Assembly (NCBI RefSeq): GCF_028583725.1
Contig: NZ_CP110680.1
Coordinates: forward strand, 3,286,001 to 3,350,000
From: Cellulomonas fimi
Lineage (GTDB): Bacteria; Actinomycetota; Actinomycetes; Actinomycetales; Cellulomonadaceae
Length of the DNA: 64,000 nt
Reading direction: 5' to 3'
Shown here piece by piece: positions 46,027-56,769 of the stretch (the stretch's first letter is position 1; the number at the start of each line of letters is the position of its first letter). The position numbers were made by a program, and so were the translations under genes. The notes beneath the pieces were generated by a model. That model was not told the origin of the DNA. It saw only the letters and a program-made list of their open reading frames with translations, and made no database searches.

Positions 46027-48093
46027 TCAGACCGTGCGGCCGACCTCGCCGTCGCCGATCGGACCGCCGGGCGTCGTCTTCTGCACCTGGAGCAGGAACT
46101 CGACGTTCGACTTGGTCTCGCGGAGCTTGCCGATGAGCAGCTCGATCGCCTGCTGCTGGTCGAGCGCACCCATGACACGGCGGAGCTTGTAGATGATCTT
46201 CAGCTCGTCCTGCGACATGAGGATCTCCTCGCGGCGCGTGCCCGACGCGTTGACGTCGACGGCCGGGAAGATCCGCTTGTCCGCGAGCGACCGGGAGAGC
46301 CGGAGCTCCATGTTCCCGGTGCCCTTGAACTCCTCGAAGATGACCTCGTCCATCTTGGAGCCGGTCTCGACGAGCGCCGACGCGAGGATGGTGAGCGAGC
46401 CACCGTTCTCGATGTTGCGCGCGGCACCGAAGAAGCGCTTCGGCGGGTAGAGCGCGGACGCGTCGACACCACCGGACAGGATGCGGCCCGACGCCGGCGC
46501 CGCCAGGTTGTAGGCGCGCGACAGACGGGTCAGCGAGTCCAGCAGCACGACGACGTCCTGGCCGAGCTCGACCAGGCGCTTGGCCCGCTCGATCGCGAGC
46601 TCCGCGACGATCGTGTGGTCGGAGGCGGGGCGGTCGAACGTCGAGGCGATGACCTCGCCCTTGACCGTCCGCTCCATGTCCGTGACCTCCTCGGGGCGCT
46701 CGTCGACGAGCACGACCATGAGGTGGACCTCGGGGTTGTTCGCGGTGATCGCGTTCGCGATCTGCTGCATGACGATCGTCTTGCCGGCCTTGGGCGGCGC
46801 GACGATGAGGCCGCGCTGGCCCTTGCCGATCGGCGCGACGATGTCGATCACGCGGGGCGTCAGGCGCGTCGGCTCCGTCTCGAGCCGCAGGCGCTCCTGC
46901 GGGTAGAGCGGCGTCAGCTTGGTGAACTCGGCCCGGTTGCGCGCCTCCTCGGGCGCCATGCCGTTGACCGTGTCCAGACGCACGAGCGCGTTGAACTTGC
47001 TCGGCCGGTTGCCCTGCGGCGGCTGCTCGCCCTCGCGGGGCTGGCGGACGGCACCGGTGATCGCGTCGCCGCGGCGCAGGCCGGACTTCTTCACCTGGTT
47101 GAGCGACACGTACACGTCGTTCGCGCCGGGGAGGTAGCCCGACGTCCGGACGAACGCGTACGAGTCGAGGACGTCGAGGATGCCCGCGACGGGCAGGAGG
47201 ACGTCGTCCTCGGTGACCTCGATGTCGTCGAGGCCCGACACGTCGGGCTGGCCGCCACGGCCGCGGCGGCCCTTGCGGTCCCGGTCGCGGTAGCGGTCGC
47301 GCGAACGACGGCGGCGACCGCCGCGCTCGTCGTCGTCCGGACCGAACTGGTCCCGGTTCTGGTTCTGGTTGCCCTGGCGGTTGCCGCCCTGCTGGCCCTG
47401 GCCCTGCTGGCCCTGACCCTGCGGCGCCTGCTGCTGGCCGCCCTGCTGACGGTTCTCGTCGTCGCGGCGCTGGTCCTCCGGGGCCCCCTGGCCCCGGCCG
47501 GAGCGGCGCGAGCGGCGCTCGCCCTGCACGGCGTCGGTCGCCCGAGCGGCACGGTCGTCACGCGACTCCGCCGGGGCGAGGCGCGCGTCGAGCGCGGCCT
47601 CCAGACCGGCGAGCGCGTCCTGGCGCGGGCGCTCCTGCTCGCGGTCGCCGCGCGGCTCGCGGTCGGCACGGGGCTCGCGCTCGGCGCGGGACTCGCGCTC
47701 GGCACGCGGCTCGCGCTCGGCACGGGGCGCGCGCTCGGCGCGCGGCTGGTCGTCGCCCTGCTCACGGGCCGGCTCGCGCTCGGCGGCGGGGGCTGCGGCG
47801 GTCTCCTCCGGCGCGGCAGCCTGCGGCGCACGGCGGCGACGCTCCCGCGCGGGCGGGGCGTCGGCCACGGCGACCGACTCGGTGCGGCGCGGCTCGTCGA
47901 GCGCACGGGACCGGTTGCCCCCACGGGCGGCGTTGATCGCCTCGACCAGGTCGCCCTTGCGCATCTTCGAGGTGCCCTTGACGCCGAGCTCGGACGCGAG
48001 CGCCTGCAGCTCGGGCAGGCGCAGCGCGGTGATCGAGCCGGCGCGGGCGGACCCGCCGGAGGTCGTCACGGCGGGATCGATGGTGTCTGTCAC
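46027..48093 (-). CDS. rho: Transcription termination factor Rho
   Basis: 688 residues from GTG 48093, behind GGGGAAGGG. Residues 20-55 are the Rho N-terminal domain ([30 protein letters not shown]). Residues about 60-285 are an insertion with three sections: RAEREP-type repeats (117-153), a Gln/Gly/Asn-rich stretch (214-249) and an Arg-rich stretch (258-281). The RNA-binding and ATPase core follows, with Walker A in VAPPKAGKT (431-439) and Walker B VLVDE (461-465). Actinobacterial Rho insertions increase binding to structured GC-rich RNA. The hexameric helicase terminates transcripts; Rho-dependent control of its own long leader is plausible. Confidence 0.97.
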   Translation of the reverse strand: MTDTIDPAVTTSGGSARAGSITALRLPELQALASELGVKGTSKMRKGDLVEAINAARGGNRSRALDEPRRTESVAVADAPPARERRRRAPQAAAPEETAAAPAAEREPAREQGDDQPRAERAPRAEREPRAERESRAEREPRADREPRGDREQERPRQDALAGLEAALDARLAPAESRDDRAARATDAVQGERRSRRSGRGQGAPEDQRRDDENRQQGGQQQAPQGQGQQGQGQQGGNRQGNQNQNRDQFGPDDDERGGRRRRSRDRYRDRDRKGRRGRGGQPDVSGLDDIEVTEDDVLLPVAGILDVLDSYAFVRTSGYLPGANDVYVSLNQVKKSGLRRGDAITGAVRQPREGEQPPQGNRPSKFNALVRLDTVNGMAPEEARNRAEFTKLTPLYPQERLRLETEPTRLTPRVIDIVAPIGKGQRGLIVAPPKAGKTIVMQQIANAITANNPEVHLMVVLVDERPEEVTDMERTVKGEVIASTFDRPASDHTIVAELAIERAKRLVELGQDVVVLLDSLTRLSRAYNLAAPASGRILSGGVDASALYPPKRFFGAARNIENGGSLTILASALVETGSKMDEVIFEEFKGTGNMELRLSRSLADKRIFPAVDVNASGTRREEILMSQDELKIIYKLRRVMGALDQQQAIELLIGKLRETKSNVEFLLQVQKTTPGGPIGDGEVGRTV
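47646..47745. repeat. 18-bp tandem repeats inside rho
   Basis: About five to six imperfect copies of an 18-base unit (ctcgcgctcggcacgggg) encode the RAEREP hexapeptide repeats of Rho. Unit-wise expansion by slippage is the likely origin. Confidence 0.75.
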
Positions 48094-48316
48094 GAAGGAC
48101 CCTTCCCCTCGTCGGTGGCCCACCCCACGGGGACGGGGTGCGGCCGGGCCCCGGTCAGACGACCGGGGACGGTGATGGAGCGGCACGGCGCGTACGACGA
48201 CGTCTGCGACATCTGCGCGCGTGGGCTGGAGCGCTCCCGGGGGGTCGACTCGAGGGAATCGCCCGGGCGACGATCGGCGCGGGCGGTCCGGAGGACGAGG
48301 TCCGGGGAACGCGTCG

Positions 48317-48322
48317 ATGCTA
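48317..48322 (-). promoter_or_regulatory. Candidate rho promoter (extended -10)
   Basis: On the minus strand TGATAGCAT gives an extended -10 (TG-A-TAGCAT). Starting there leaves a leader of about 215 bases before the rho GTG; the gap 48094-48369 holds nothing else recognisable. Confidence 0.4.
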
Positions 48323-48369
48323 TCACTGTCGGTTCGGCCCGGTGCCCGCGTCAGCAGGGGTGTCGCGGT

Positions 48370-49353
48370 TCACCCGATCGGGCGGCCCGCCGGCACGCGC
48401 TCCGCACGAGCGCCCTCGGTGTCGACCGTCAGCGGCAGGATGCGCCAGCCACCCATGACACCGCCGAACGCGGCGGTGAGGGCGTCGTCGGCGTCCGTCC
48501 GTCCACGCACAACACCGTCGGGGCCCGTCGTCTTCCCGGTGCGACGCGCGAGGGCGAGAACCGTCGGCCCCGCGCCCGACACGACGGCGGCGACACCGGC
48601 GGCCCGGAGCGCGTCGACGAGGGCCAGCGAGTCGCGCATGACGGCGCGGCGCTGCTGCTGGTGGAGGCGGTCCTCGGTCGCCGGGAGCAGCAGGTCCGGG
48701 CGCCGTCCGAGCGCCTCGACGAGCAGCGCGGCACGCCCCGCCTGGAACGCGGCGTCGGCGTGCGGGACGGTCGCGGGCAGGACGCCACGGGCGGCCTTGG
48801 TCGACAGGTGGGTGCCTGGCACGACGGCGACGGGCACGACGTCGTCGTGCACCGCGATCCGCGCGGCCTGCACCGCACCCGTCCCGGTGTCGCTCCACGC
48901 GACGGTCGCGCCGCCCAGCAGCGCGGGCGCCGCGTTGTCCGGGTGGCCCTCCATCGCCGTGGCCAGCGCGAGCGCGGTGTCGTCGTCGAGCGCGTCGGGG
49001 TCGGCGACGAGCGCACGCGCCGCGACGATCCCCGCGACGACCGCCGCGGCCGACGAGCCGAGGCCGCGACCGTGCGGGATCGCGTTGCGGCAGGTCAGGT
49101 GCAGGCCCGTCAGCGGGGCGCCGACGTGGTCGAGCGCGGTGCGGAGCGCCTGCACGACGAGGTGCCGCTCGTCGTCGGGCACCTCCCCCGCGCCTTCGCC
49201 GGTCACCTCGACCGTGACGCCGGGCGTGCCGAGCGCACGGACCTCGAGCTCGTCGTGCAGCGTGAGCGCGACGCCCAGGGCGTCGAACCCCGGGCCGAGG
49301 TTGGCGCTCGTCGCGGGGACGCGGACGCGGACGTGGTCCGCACCCAGGCGCAT
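48370..49353 (-). CDS. thrB: Homoserine kinase
   Basis: 327 residues from ATG 49353. The GHMP kinase motif 1 reads VRVPATSANLGPGFDALG, the ATP-binding motif is IPHGRGLGSSAAAVVAG, and motif 3 is AAVVSGAGPTVLAL. It phosphorylates homoserine to O-phosphohomoserine, the substrate of ThrC. It lies seven bases after thrC in the hom-thrC-thrB order normal for Actinobacteria. Cytoplasmic; no extra domain. Confidence 0.97.
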   Translation of the reverse strand: MRLGADHVRVRVPATSANLGPGFDALGVALTLHDELEVRALGTPGVTVEVTGEGAGEVPDDERHLVVQALRTALDHVGAPLTGLHLTCRNAIPHGRGLGSSAAAVVAGIVAARALVADPDALDDDTALALATAMEGHPDNAAPALLGGATVAWSDTGTGAVQAARIAVHDDVVPVAVVPGTHLSTKAARGVLPATVPHADAAFQAGRAALLVEALGRRPDLLLPATEDRLHQQQRRAVMRDSLALVDALRAAGVAAVVSGAGPTVLALARRTGKTTGPDGVVRGRTDADDALTAAFGGVMGGWRILPLTVDTEGARAERVPAGRPIG

Positions 49354-49360
49354 CGCGGCC

Positions 49361-50452
49361 TCAGTCCAGGCCGAGCGCGGCGGCGATCGACACCACGTCC
49401 GCGGAGACGCGCACGGGCTCGACGTCGTGGCCCTCGGGGGTCTTGAGCGCCCACTGCGGGTCCTTGAGCCCGTGGCCCGTCACCGTGATCGCGATGCGCG
49501 CACCCGCGGGCACGCGGCCCTGCTCGGCGAGCATGAGCAGCCCCGCCACGCCGGCGGCCGACGCGGGCTCGACGAACACGCCGACCTCGGCGGACAGCAC
49601 GCGGTGCGCGGCGAGGATCTGCGCGTCCGTCACGGCCTCGATGAGACCGCCCGACACGTCGCGCGCGTCCTCCGCCTGCTGCCACGACGCGGGGTTGCCG
49701 ATGCGGATCGCGGTCGCGATCGTCTCCGGCTGGTCGACCGGGTGGCCCTGGACGATCGGCGCGGCGCCCGCGGCCTGGAAGCCCCACATGACCGGTGTCC
49801 GGGTCGCGACGGCGCCGTGCTCCTCGCCCGCGTCGAGGCCCGCGTACTCGCGGTAGCCCTTCCAGTACGCGGTGATGTTGCCGGCGTTGCCGACGGGCAG
49901 GACGTGGATGTCGGGCGCGTCGCCCAGCGCGTCGACGATCTCGAACGCGCCCGTCTTCTGGCCCTCGATGCGGTCCGGGTTCACGGAGTTCACGAGGTCG
50001 ACCGGGTACACCTCGGCGAGCTTGCGCGCGGCGACGAGGCAGTCGTCGAAGTTGCCGTCGACCTGCAGCAGCCGCGCGCCGTGCGCGATCGCCTGCGACA
50101 GCTTGCCCATCGCGATCTTGCCGTCCGGCACGAGCACCGCGCAGAGCATGCCCGCACGGGTCGCGTACGCCGCGGCCGACGCCGACGTGTTGCCCGTCGA
50201 TGCGCACACGACCGCCTTCGCGCCCCGCGCCGCCGACGCGGAGATCGCGGTCGTCATGCCGCGGTCCTTGAAGGAGCCCGTCGGGTTCATGCCCTCGAAC
50301 TTCACGTACACGTCCGCGCCCGAGCGCTCCGACAGCGCCGGCGCTGGGATCAGCGGCGTGCCGCCCTCCCCCAGCGTGACGACCTTCTCCTGGACGTGCG
50401 CGGGCAGGCGGTCGGCGTACTCGGCGATCACGCCGCGCCACTGGTGGGCCAT
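49361..50452 (-). CDS. thrC: Threonine synthase
   Basis: 363 residues from ATG 50452. PLP is bound by Lys62 in [11 protein letters not shown]. The phosphate-binding loop reads [15 protein letters not shown] and the active-site segment [14 protein letters not shown] is intact. It converts O-phosphohomoserine to threonine. The hom stop and the thrC start overlap as TGATG, so it is translated from the same message as homoserine dehydrogenase. Confidence 0.97.
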   Translation of the reverse strand: MAHQWRGVIAEYADRLPAHVQEKVVTLGEGGTPLIPAPALSERSGADVYVKFEGMNPTGSFKDRGMTTAISASAARGAKAVVCASTGNTSASAAAYATRAGMLCAVLVPDGKIAMGKLSQAIAHGARLLQVDGNFDDCLVAARKLAEVYPVDLVNSVNPDRIEGQKTGAFEIVDALGDAPDIHVLPVGNAGNITAYWKGYREYAGLDAGEEHGAVATRTPVMWGFQAAGAAPIVQGHPVDQPETIATAIRIGNPASWQQAEDARDVSGGLIEAVTDAQILAAHRVLSAEVGVFVEPASAAGVAGLLMLAEQGRVPAGARIAITVTGHGLKDPQWALKTPEGHDVEPVRVSADVVSIAAALGLD

Positions 50453-51810
50453 CAGGCTCCTTCGACTCGCAGGACGGACACGATGCTGCGGACCACGTCG
50501 AGGCCGGCGACGGCGTCGACGGTGGCCTGCAGGGCAGCGTCGGGGGCGGTGTGCGTCGTGATGACGAGGTGCGCGACCGCGCTCGTCGGGTCCCCGTCGC
50601 GCGCGGGCGTCTGGCGCACCGCTTCGATCGACACGTCGTGCGACGCGAGGACCGCGGCCACCTGCGCGAGCACGCCGGGCCGGTCGGCGACCTCGAGGCG
50701 TACCTGGTAGCGCGTGCGGGCCGCCGCGGCGGGCAGCACCGGGAACGCCGCGTACGACGACTCGACCGGGCCCTTGCCGCCGAGGACGCGGTGCCGCGCG
50801 ACCGACACGACGTCGCCCAGGACCGCCGACGCGGTGGGGACACCGCCCGCGCCGCGGCCGTAGAACATGAGCTCGCCCGCGGCCTCGGCCTCGACGAACA
50901 CCGCGTTGAACGCGCCGCGCACGCCCGCGAGCGGGTGCTCCGCGGGCAGCAGCGCGGGGTGCACCCGGACCTGGACGCCGGACGTGCCGTCGGCGGTCTC
51001 CCCGCGCTCGGCGATCGCGAGCAGCTTGATGACGTGACCCGTGCGCGCCGCCCACTCGACGTCCTGCGCGGTGACCGCGGTGATGCCCTCGCGGTGCACG
51101 TCGTCGAGCGCGACGCGCGTGTGGAACGCCAGGGACGCGAGGATCGCGGCCTTCGCGGCGGCGTCGTAGCCCTCGACGTCGGCCGTCGGGTCGGCCTCCG
51201 CGTAGCCGAGCGCCTGCGCCTCCTTGACCGCCTGGTCGAGGTCGAGGCCCTCGGTCGTCATGCGGTCGAGCACGTAGTTGGTCGTGCCGTTGACGATGCC
51301 GAGCACGCGACGCACGTGGTCGCCCGCGAGCGACTCGCGCACCGGGCGGACGATCGGGATGGCGCCCGCGACGGCCGCCTCGAAGTAGAGGTCGGTGCCG
51401 GCGGCGTCGACGGCGGCGTAGAGCGTCGGGCCGTCCTGCGCGAGCAGCGCCTTGTTCGCGGTGACGACGGACGCGCCGTGCTCGATCGCGTGCAGCAGCA
51501 GGCTCCGCGCGGGCTCGATGCCGCCCATGACCTCGACGACGACGTCGGCCTTCTCGACGAGCGACGTGCCGTCGGCGGTGAGCAGCGTGCGGTCGACGAC
51601 GGGGTCGCGCTCCGCGTCGACGTCGCGCACCGCGACCCCGACGAGCTCCAGCCGGGCGCCGACCCGTGCGGCCAGGTCGTCGGCCTGCGTGGTGAGGAGC
51701 CGGACGACCTCCGTGCCGACGACGCCGCAGCCGAGGACGGCGACGCGCAGGGACGGACGGGGGTCGGACGGCAGGACCACGGGGACGGCCTCTCGGTCGG
51801 TGGGTGTCAC
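50452..51810 (-). CDS. hom: Homoserine dehydrogenase
   Basis: 452 residues from GTG 51810. The NAD(P) fold has [13 protein letters not shown] near residue 23, the catalytic region reads [10 protein letters not shown], and [21 protein letters not shown] and [21 protein letters not shown] are family signatures. A C-terminal ACT domain (about 365-450, [31 protein letters not shown]) provides feedback by threonine. It reduces aspartate semialdehyde. First gene of the threonine operon; the 249 bases upstream to lysA hold no clear attenuator. Confidence 0.97.
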   Translation of the reverse strand: MTPTDREAVPVVLPSDPRPSLRVAVLGCGVVGTEVVRLLTTQADDLAARVGARLELVGVAVRDVDAERDPVVDRTLLTADGTSLVEKADVVVEVMGGIEPARSLLLHAIEHGASVVTANKALLAQDGPTLYAAVDAAGTDLYFEAAVAGAIPIVRPVRESLAGDHVRRVLGIVNGTTNYVLDRMTTEGLDLDQAVKEAQALGYAEADPTADVEGYDAAAKAAILASLAFHTRVALDDVHREGITAVTAQDVEWAARTGHVIKLLAIAERGETADGTSGVQVRVHPALLPAEHPLAGVRGAFNAVFVEAEAAGELMFYGRGAGGVPTASAVLGDVVSVARHRVLGGKGPVESSYAAFPVLPAAAARTRYQVRLEVADRPGVLAQVAAVLASHDVSIEAVRQTPARDGDPTSAVAHLVITTHTAPDAALQATVDAVAGLDVVRSIVSVLRVEGA

Positions 51811-52059
51811 CCCGCGCCGCGTCCGCGGGCCGTGACCGGCACCGGGGTCGGGCGGTGACGCGGCCCAGGATAGAGCCGCGCCCGCACCGGGCGGGACGCC
51901 GTCCAGCGGCCGACCTGCGGGCCGTCAGCTCGGGCGGCGCGCGTCGGCTCACCGCGCGAGCGCTCGACCCGGTCCTGAGTACCGGTGACGGCGTCCTTGC
52001 GGTCACGAGCCCCGGGTCGGGCGCGGGCCGGCACGGCAGGGCGCGCGGCGGAGCGCGGG

Positions 52060-53496
52060 TCAGGCGTCGGTGTCGAGGGACAGGAGGTCGGCGACCGTCT
52101 CGCGGCGGACGAGCACGCGCGACGCGCCGTCGGCGACCGCGACCACCGGCGGGCGCGTCAGCAGGTTGTAGTTCGACGCCATCGAGCGCCCGTAGGCCCC
52201 CGTCGCGGCGACCGCGAGCAGGTCGCCCGCGCGCACGTCGCCCGGCAGGAGCACCTCGTGCACCACGATGTCGCCGCTCTCGCAGTGCTTCCCAACGACG
52301 CGGGCCAGCGCGCGCTCGGCCGTGGACAGCCGCCCGACGACCTCCGCGTGGTACCGCGCGCCGTACAGCGCGGGGCGGATGTTGTCGCTCATGCCGCCGT
52401 CGACGGACACGTACAGCCGCGTCAGGCCCTCGTCGACGCGCACGGGCTTGACGGTCCCGACGGTGTAGAGCGTGAGCCCCGCCGGCCCGACGATCGCGCG
52501 GCCCGGCTCGATCGAGAACCGCGGCACGTCCGTGCCGACCTCGGCAGCGCTGTCGGCGACCGACGCGGCGATCTCCTTGGCGATGCGGTCGGGGTCGAGC
52601 GCGACCTCGCCGGGCAGGTAGGCGATGCCGTACCCGCCGCCGAGGTCGACCTCCGCGACGAGCACGCCCGTGCGCCGCGCGAGCCGGGCGCGAAGCGCGA
52701 GCACGGACTTCGCGGCCACCGCGAACCCCGACGGGTCGAGGATCTGCGAGCCGATGTGCGAGTGGATGCCGAGCAGCCGCAGCTCCGGGCGGGCGAGCAC
52801 CGCGAGCAGCGCGGTCATCGCGGGGCTGTCGTCGTCGGCGTCGGCGACCGTGTCCGCGGTCCCCTGGGTCGGTGCCAGCGACAGGCCGAACTTCTGGTCC
52901 TCGTGCGCGGTCGAGATGTACTCGTGGCCGCCGGCGTGCACGCCGGTCGTGACGCGCACCATCACGGGTGCCGGCTCGCCGCCGCGCGCCGCGACGAGGT
53001 CCGCCAGGCGCTCGATCTCGACGAGCGAGTCGACGATGATCCGGCCGACGCCCGCGTCGAGCGCCGTCGTGAGCTCGTCGTCCGACTTGTTGTTGCCGTG
53101 CAGGCCGATGTCGGCGCCCGGGACGCCTGCGCGCAGCGCGACCGCGAGCTCGCCGCCCGACGCGGTGTCGACGCGCAGGCCCTCCTCGTGCACCCAGCGC
53201 GCGACCGCGACCGACAGGAATGCCTTGCCCGCGTAGTAGACGTCGACCTCCGCGCCGACCTGCGCGAACGCCTCGGTGAACGCGCGGCGGTAGGTCCGCG
53301 CACGCGTGCGCAGGTCCTGCTCGTCGAGGACGTAGGCCGGGGTGCCGTGCTCCGCGGCAAGGTCCCGGACGTCGACGCCCGCGACGCGCACGGCACCGTC
53401 GTCGCCGCGGGCGACGCCCGTCGACCACGGCTCGCCGGGGACGACCGTCGCGGCGTCGTGCAGGTGCGCGGACGGCTGCGGGGCCGCCCCGGTCAC
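52060..53496 (-). CDS. lysA: Diaminopimelate decarboxylase
   Basis: 478 residues from GTG 53496. The PLP lysine is Lys91 in [18 protein letters not shown] and [14 protein letters not shown] bind the cofactor phosphate, and the C-terminal active-site segment KHCESGDI supplies the Cys. It decarboxylates meso-DAP to lysine and controls DAP supply for peptidoglycan. The GTG overlaps the argS stop (GTGA); argS-lysA pairs of this kind are frequent in Actinobacteria, where lysine can feed back on argS-lysA expression. Confidence 0.97.
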   Translation of the reverse strand: MTGAAPQPSAHLHDAATVVPGEPWSTGVARGDDGAVRVAGVDVRDLAAEHGTPAYVLDEQDLRTRARTYRRAFTEAFAQVGAEVDVYYAGKAFLSVAVARWVHEEGLRVDTASGGELAVALRAGVPGADIGLHGNNKSDDELTTALDAGVGRIIVDSLVEIERLADLVAARGGEPAPVMVRVTTGVHAGGHEYISTAHEDQKFGLSLAPTQGTADTVADADDDSPAMTALLAVLARPELRLLGIHSHIGSQILDPSGFAVAAKSVLALRARLARRTGVLVAEVDLGGGYGIAYLPGEVALDPDRIAKEIAASVADSAAEVGTDVPRFSIEPGRAIVGPAGLTLYTVGTVKPVRVDEGLTRLYVSVDGGMSDNIRPALYGARYHAEVVGRLSTAERALARVVGKHCESGDIVVHEVLLPGDVRAGDLLAVAATGAYGRSMASNYNLLTRPPVVAVADGASRVLVRRETVADLLSLDTDA

Positions 53497-55172
53497 ATCC
53501 GCTCCGGCGCGCTCACGCCCAGCAGGCCCAGGCCGTTCGCGAGCACCTGACGCGTCGCGTCGTTGAGCCACAGCCGCGTGCGGTGCACGTCCGTGACCTC
53601 CTCGTCGCCCCACGGCGTGACCCGGCGCTGGTCGTACCACTTGTGGTACGACCCGGCGAGCTCCTCCAGGTAGCGCGCCACGCGGTGCGGCTCGCGCAGC
53701 TCGGCGGCCTGGTTGATCACCCGCGGCAGCTCGGCCAGGCGCCCCAGCAGCACCGACTCCGACTCGTGGTCGAGCAGCGACGCGTCGAAGCCGTCCTCCT
53801 TGCGCACCCCCGCGTCGGCGGCGTTCCGGCCGACGTTGACGGTGCGCGCATGCGCGTACTGCACGTAGTAGACGGGGTTCTCGTTCTTCGCCGACGCCAG
53901 CAGGTCGAGGTCGAGGTCGATGGTCGAGTCCGCCGACGAGCGCGCGAGCGAGTACCGCGCGGCGTCCACGCCGACCGCGTCGACGAGGTCCTCGATCGTC
54001 AGGACCGTGCCCGCGCGCTTCGACATGCGCACCGGCTCGCCGTCCTTCACCAGGTTGACCATCTGCCCGATGAGGATCTCGAGGTTGACGTGCGGGGTGT
54101 CGCCGAACGCCGCGCACACGGCCATCATCCGGCCGATGTACCCGTGGTGGTCGGCGCCGAGCATGATGACGACGCGGTCGAAGCCGCGCTCGCGCTTGTC
54201 CAGGTAGTACGCGATGTCGCCCGAGATGTAGGCGCCCTCGCCGTCGGACTTGATGACGACGCGGTCCTTGTCGTCGCCGAAGTCGGTCGTGCGCAGCCAG
54301 ACGGCACCGTCCTGCTCGAACACGTGGCCGCTCTCGCGGAGCCGCTCGACGGCCCGCTCGACGGCGCCCGACTCGTGCAGCGTGTCCTCGTGGAAGTACA
54401 CGTCGAAGTCGACGCCGAAGTCGTGCAGCGACTGCTTGATCTCGGCGAACATCAGGTCGACGCCGCGCGCGCGGAACGCCTCCGTCGCCTCGTCGCGCGG
54501 CAGCGTGCGCGGGTCCGTCTCACCTGCCGCGAGCGCGTCCGCGACGACCTGCTCCGCGATGTCCGTGATGTAGGAGCCGCCGTAGCCGTCCTCGGGGGCG
54601 TCCTCGCCCAGGGCGCGCGCGACCAGCGAGCGCGCGAAGCGGTCGATCTGCGCGCCGTGGTCGTTGAAGTAGTACTCGCGGGTCACGTCAGCACCCGCCG
54701 CCTCGAGAACGCGCGCGAGGCTGTCGCCGACGGCCGCCCAGCGGACGCCGCCGATGTGCAGCGGACCCGTCGGGTTCGCCGACACGAACTCCAGGTTGAT
54801 CCGCACGCCCGCGAGCGCGTCGCCGCGCCCGTACTCGACGCCCTGCTCGACGATCGAGCGCGCGAGCTCGCCCGCCGCGGCCGCGTCGAGACGGATGTTG
54901 AGGAACCCGGGCCCGGCGACCTCGACCGACGCGACGCCGGGGGTCTCGCCGAGCCGACGGGCCAGCTCCTCGGCGAACGCGCGCGGGTTCGTGCCGGCCT
55001 TCTTCGCGAGCTGCATCGCGACGTTCGTCGCCCAGTCGCCGTGCTCGCGCTGCCGCGGTCGCTCCAGGTGCACGGTCGCGGGGATCGCGGCCGGGTCGAG
55101 GGCGAACGTGCCGTCGTCGACGGCGTGCACGAGAGCGGCCCGGAGGGCCTCGGAGAGCTGGGCGGGAGTCAC
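53493..55172 (-). CDS. argS: Arginyl-tRNA synthetase
   Basis: 559 residues from GTG 55172. The N-terminal Add1 domain (1-110) precedes the class I signature, which here reads HIGG (139-142) in [12 protein letters not shown]; this variant is common in actinobacterial ArgRS. The second signature is [11 protein letters not shown]. The C-terminal DALR anticodon domain ends the protein ([23 protein letters not shown]). It charges tRNA-Arg; a tRNA-Arg(CCG) gene lies 0.9 kb away. First gene of the argS-lysA operon, divergent from the GntR gene. Confidence 0.97.
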   Translation of the reverse strand: MTPAQLSEALRAALVHAVDDGTFALDPAAIPATVHLERPRQREHGDWATNVAMQLAKKAGTNPRAFAEELARRLGETPGVASVEVAGPGFLNIRLDAAAAGELARSIVEQGVEYGRGDALAGVRINLEFVSANPTGPLHIGGVRWAAVGDSLARVLEAAGADVTREYYFNDHGAQIDRFARSLVARALGEDAPEDGYGGSYITDIAEQVVADALAAGETDPRTLPRDEATEAFRARGVDLMFAEIKQSLHDFGVDFDVYFHEDTLHESGAVERAVERLRESGHVFEQDGAVWLRTTDFGDDKDRVVIKSDGEGAYISGDIAYYLDKRERGFDRVVIMLGADHHGYIGRMMAVCAAFGDTPHVNLEILIGQMVNLVKDGEPVRMSKRAGTVLTIEDLVDAVGVDAARYSLARSSADSTIDLDLDLLASAKNENPVYYVQYAHARTVNVGRNAADAGVRKEDGFDASLLDHESESVLLGRLAELPRVINQAAELREPHRVARYLEELAGSYHKWYDQRRVTPWGDEEVTDVHRTRLWLNDATRQVLANGLGLLGVSAPERM

Positions 55173-55334
55173 GCGTCAAGGGTAGGGGAACGCGGTCGAC
55201 GCCCGGTCCGCGACACCGGTCGTCGGACGGGCGCCGCGCCGGGCGGCGACACGGCGCGCCGACCAGCCGAAACGGTGGCGCAGGGGCACCCGTCGGTGTT
55301 GACTGCGCCCATGCACGGACAGGCGACCTGACGC

Positions 55335-55988
55335 ATGGCGCGACGTCCCGGACTCATCGACACCGCCGTCGACGCGCTCCGCAGCCGCATCACCTCGGGC
55401 GAGTGGCCCGTCGGCTCGCGCATCCCTCCCGAACCCGCCCTCGTCGACCTCCTCGGGGTCGGCCGCAACACCGTCCGCGAGGCCGTGCAGTCGCTCGTGC
55501 ACGCCGGGCTGCTGGAGCGTCGGCAGGGATCGGGCACGTACGTCCTGTCCACCTCGGAGCTCGCCGTCACGATGGGGCGGCACATCGCCGACGCCCGCCA
55601 GCGCGACGTCGTCGAGGTGCGCCGCGCGCTGGAGGTGGAGGCCGCCCGCCTCGCCGCGCGTCGCCGCACCGCGACCGACGCGTCCGCGCTGCTCGACGCG
55701 CGCGACGCCCGTGCGGCGGCCTACCAGGCCGGTGACCTCGACAAGATGGTCGTGACCGACCTCGACCTGCACCGCACGATCGTGCGGACCGCCGCGAACC
55801 CCGTGCTGGTCTCGCTGTACGAGAACCTGCTCGACGCGATCGGCGAGAACATCCGGTTCAACTTCGTGAGCGACACCCACGGCGGCGACGCGCACGACGG
55901 GCTGGTCGAGGCGATCGTCGCGGGCGACGACGGCCGCGCCGTCGCGGAGACGTCCGGGTACCTGTCCGCGTTTCTCGGCGAGGCGTGA
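55335..55988 (+). CDS. GntR-family regulator (FadR/FCD type)
   Basis: 217 residues from ATG 55335. The winged HTH (about 8-72: RSRITSGEWPVGSRIPPEPALVDLLGVGRNTVREAVQSLVHAGLLERRQGSGTYV) is followed by an all-helical FCD domain with metal-binding type Asp and His residues (DLDLHRTIV, HDGLVEAI). Such regulators respond to carboxylic acids or sugar acids. Usually a transporter gene stands next to them; here the neighbours are argS (divergent) and a tRNA, so the target is unclear. Confidence 0.9.
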   Translation: MARRPGLIDTAVDALRSRITSGEWPVGSRIPPEPALVDLLGVGRNTVREAVQSLVHAGLLERRQGSGTYVLSTSELAVTMGRHIADARQRDVVEVRRALEVEAARLAARRRTATDASALLDARDARAAAYQAGDLDKMVVTDLDLHRTIVRTAANPVLVSLYENLLDAIGENIRFNFVSDTHGGDAHDGLVEAIVAGDDGRAVAETSGYLSAFLGEA

Positions 55989-55996
55989 CGGGCTGA

Positions 55997-56002
55997 TACG
56001 CT
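55997..56002 (+). promoter_or_regulatory. Candidate tRNA-Arg promoter (-10)
   Basis: TGATACGCT gives an extended -10 (TACGCT) 40 bases upstream of the tRNA. A -35 match is weak. Confidence 0.35.
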
Positions 56003-56041
56003 GACGCTCGCTTCCGGCCCGCACGTCAGCGTGCGCGCCAT

Positions 56042-56114
56042 GCGCCCGTAGCTCAGTGGATAGAGCGTCTGCCTCCGGAGCAGAAGGTCGTAGGTTCGAA
56101 TCCTATCGGGCGCA
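56042..56114 (+). tRNA. tRNA-Arg (anticodon CCG)
   Basis: The 73-base cloverleaf has the acceptor stem GCGCCCG/CGGGCGC, the D arm GCTC...GAGC, the anticodon stem TCTGC/GCAGA with anticodon CCG at 56075-56077 and the T arm GTAGG-TTCGAAT-CCTAT. CCA is not encoded. It reads CGG, a common Arg codon in this DNA. Confidence 0.95.
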
Positions 56115-56119
56115 CGTCA

Positions 56120-56151
56120 GAAGGCCGCAGTCCTCACGGGCTGCGGCCTTC
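56120..56151 (+). terminator. Terminator after tRNA-Arg
   Basis: A perfect 11-bp stem (56120-56130 with 56141-56151) with a 10-base loop is followed by a T/C-rich stretch. Confidence 0.8.
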
Positions 56152-56240
56152 GTCGTCTCTCCTCTCGCCCGACGCTCTGGCCCGACGGCGGGCGGGCGCA
56201 GACGTCGGCAGAAAGGGCGACTGCGGGTCGCGCCGCTCTG

Positions 56241-56246
56241 TACGCT
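56241..56246 (+). promoter_or_regulatory. Leaderless -10 of the small membrane-protein gene
   Basis: TACGCT ends seven bases before the GTG at 56254, and no Shine-Dalgarno is present. This supports a leaderless transcript. Confidence 0.5.
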
Positions 56247-56253
56247 GCCAAAC

Positions 56254-56664
56254 GTGAACGCTGAGCCCGTTCCGCACGGCGCGACCGGTGGTCAGCCCGA
56301 ACCCGCCCTGCTCCTGATCGGCGACATCGTCGTGAGCGAGCACTGGGTCCGATCGCCCACGGGCGTCGTTCCGCTCGCCGGGACGACCTGGATCGCCGTC
56401 GACCGGACCTACCTGGTCCGCAAGACGGCGACGTGGGGCATCATCTGCGCCGTCGTGCTGTTCTTCGTGATCTTCGTGCTCAGCCTTCTCTTCCTGCTAG
56501 CGAAGGAAGACGAGCCGATGGGGTTTGTCGAGGTGACCGTGCGGTCGGGCGACTTCGCGCACACCGTCACGCTCCCGGCGACGACACCGGCTGGTACCAG
56601 GGCGTTCGCGGATGTGCAGTACGCGCAGCAGCTCGCGTGGCGCGCGGGGCAGTCGGCACGCTGA
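56254..56664 (+). CDS. Single-pass membrane protein, unknown
   Basis: 136 residues from GTG 56254. Residues 20-58 form a soluble N-terminal part (LLLIGDIVVSEHWVRSPTGVVPLAGTTWIAVD). One strong membrane helix lies at about 64-86 (WGIICAVVLFFVIFVLSLLFLLA), and a C-terminal part contains FVEVTVRSGDFAHTVTLPATTP. No signal peptide or known domain; I do not recognise the family. The gene is AT-richer than its neighbours and appears to be monocistronic and leaderless, with a short hairpin behind it. Confidence 0.72.
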   Translation: MNAEPVPHGATGGQPEPALLLIGDIVVSEHWVRSPTGVVPLAGTTWIAVDRTYLVRKTATWGIICAVVLFFVIFVLSLLFLLAKEDEPMGFVEVTVRSGDFAHTVTLPATTPAGTRAFADVQYAQQLAWRAGQSAR

Positions 56665-56706
56665 GCTCCACCGGCCACAACGGTCCGGACGCGCCCACGG
56701 CGACCA

Positions 56707-56726
56707 GAACCCTCCAGACAGGGTTC
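56707..56726. terminator. Short hairpin between convergent genes
   Basis: GAACCCT and AGGGTTC (56707-56713 with 56720-56726) form a 7-bp stem between the convergent stops at 56664 and 56770. Confidence 0.4.
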
Positions 56727-56769
56727 AACCCTTCGCGTGCCTGACCATGTGCGCGGAGACCATCTCCCG

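Noticed and set aside
47640..47750. Tandem repeats considered as a CRISPR-like or mobile element
   Set aside because: Units are contiguous, in frame with rho and lack spacers; they encode the RAEREP repeats.
48226..48240. GGAGCGCTCC palindrome resembling a CelR box in the rho leader
   Set aside because: It matches only the core and its flanks do not fit. No carbohydrate gene is nearby, so chance in GC-rich DNA is likely.
51811..52059. Threonine attenuator or riboswitch upstream of hom
   Set aside because: No leader peptide rich in Thr codons and no convincing alternative stem pair could be found by eye.
49361..53428. 1,355-codon frame running through thrC, hom and lysA
   Set aside because: It only coincides with thrC in its last third; the rest is an Arg-rich shadow of hom and lysA in another frame.
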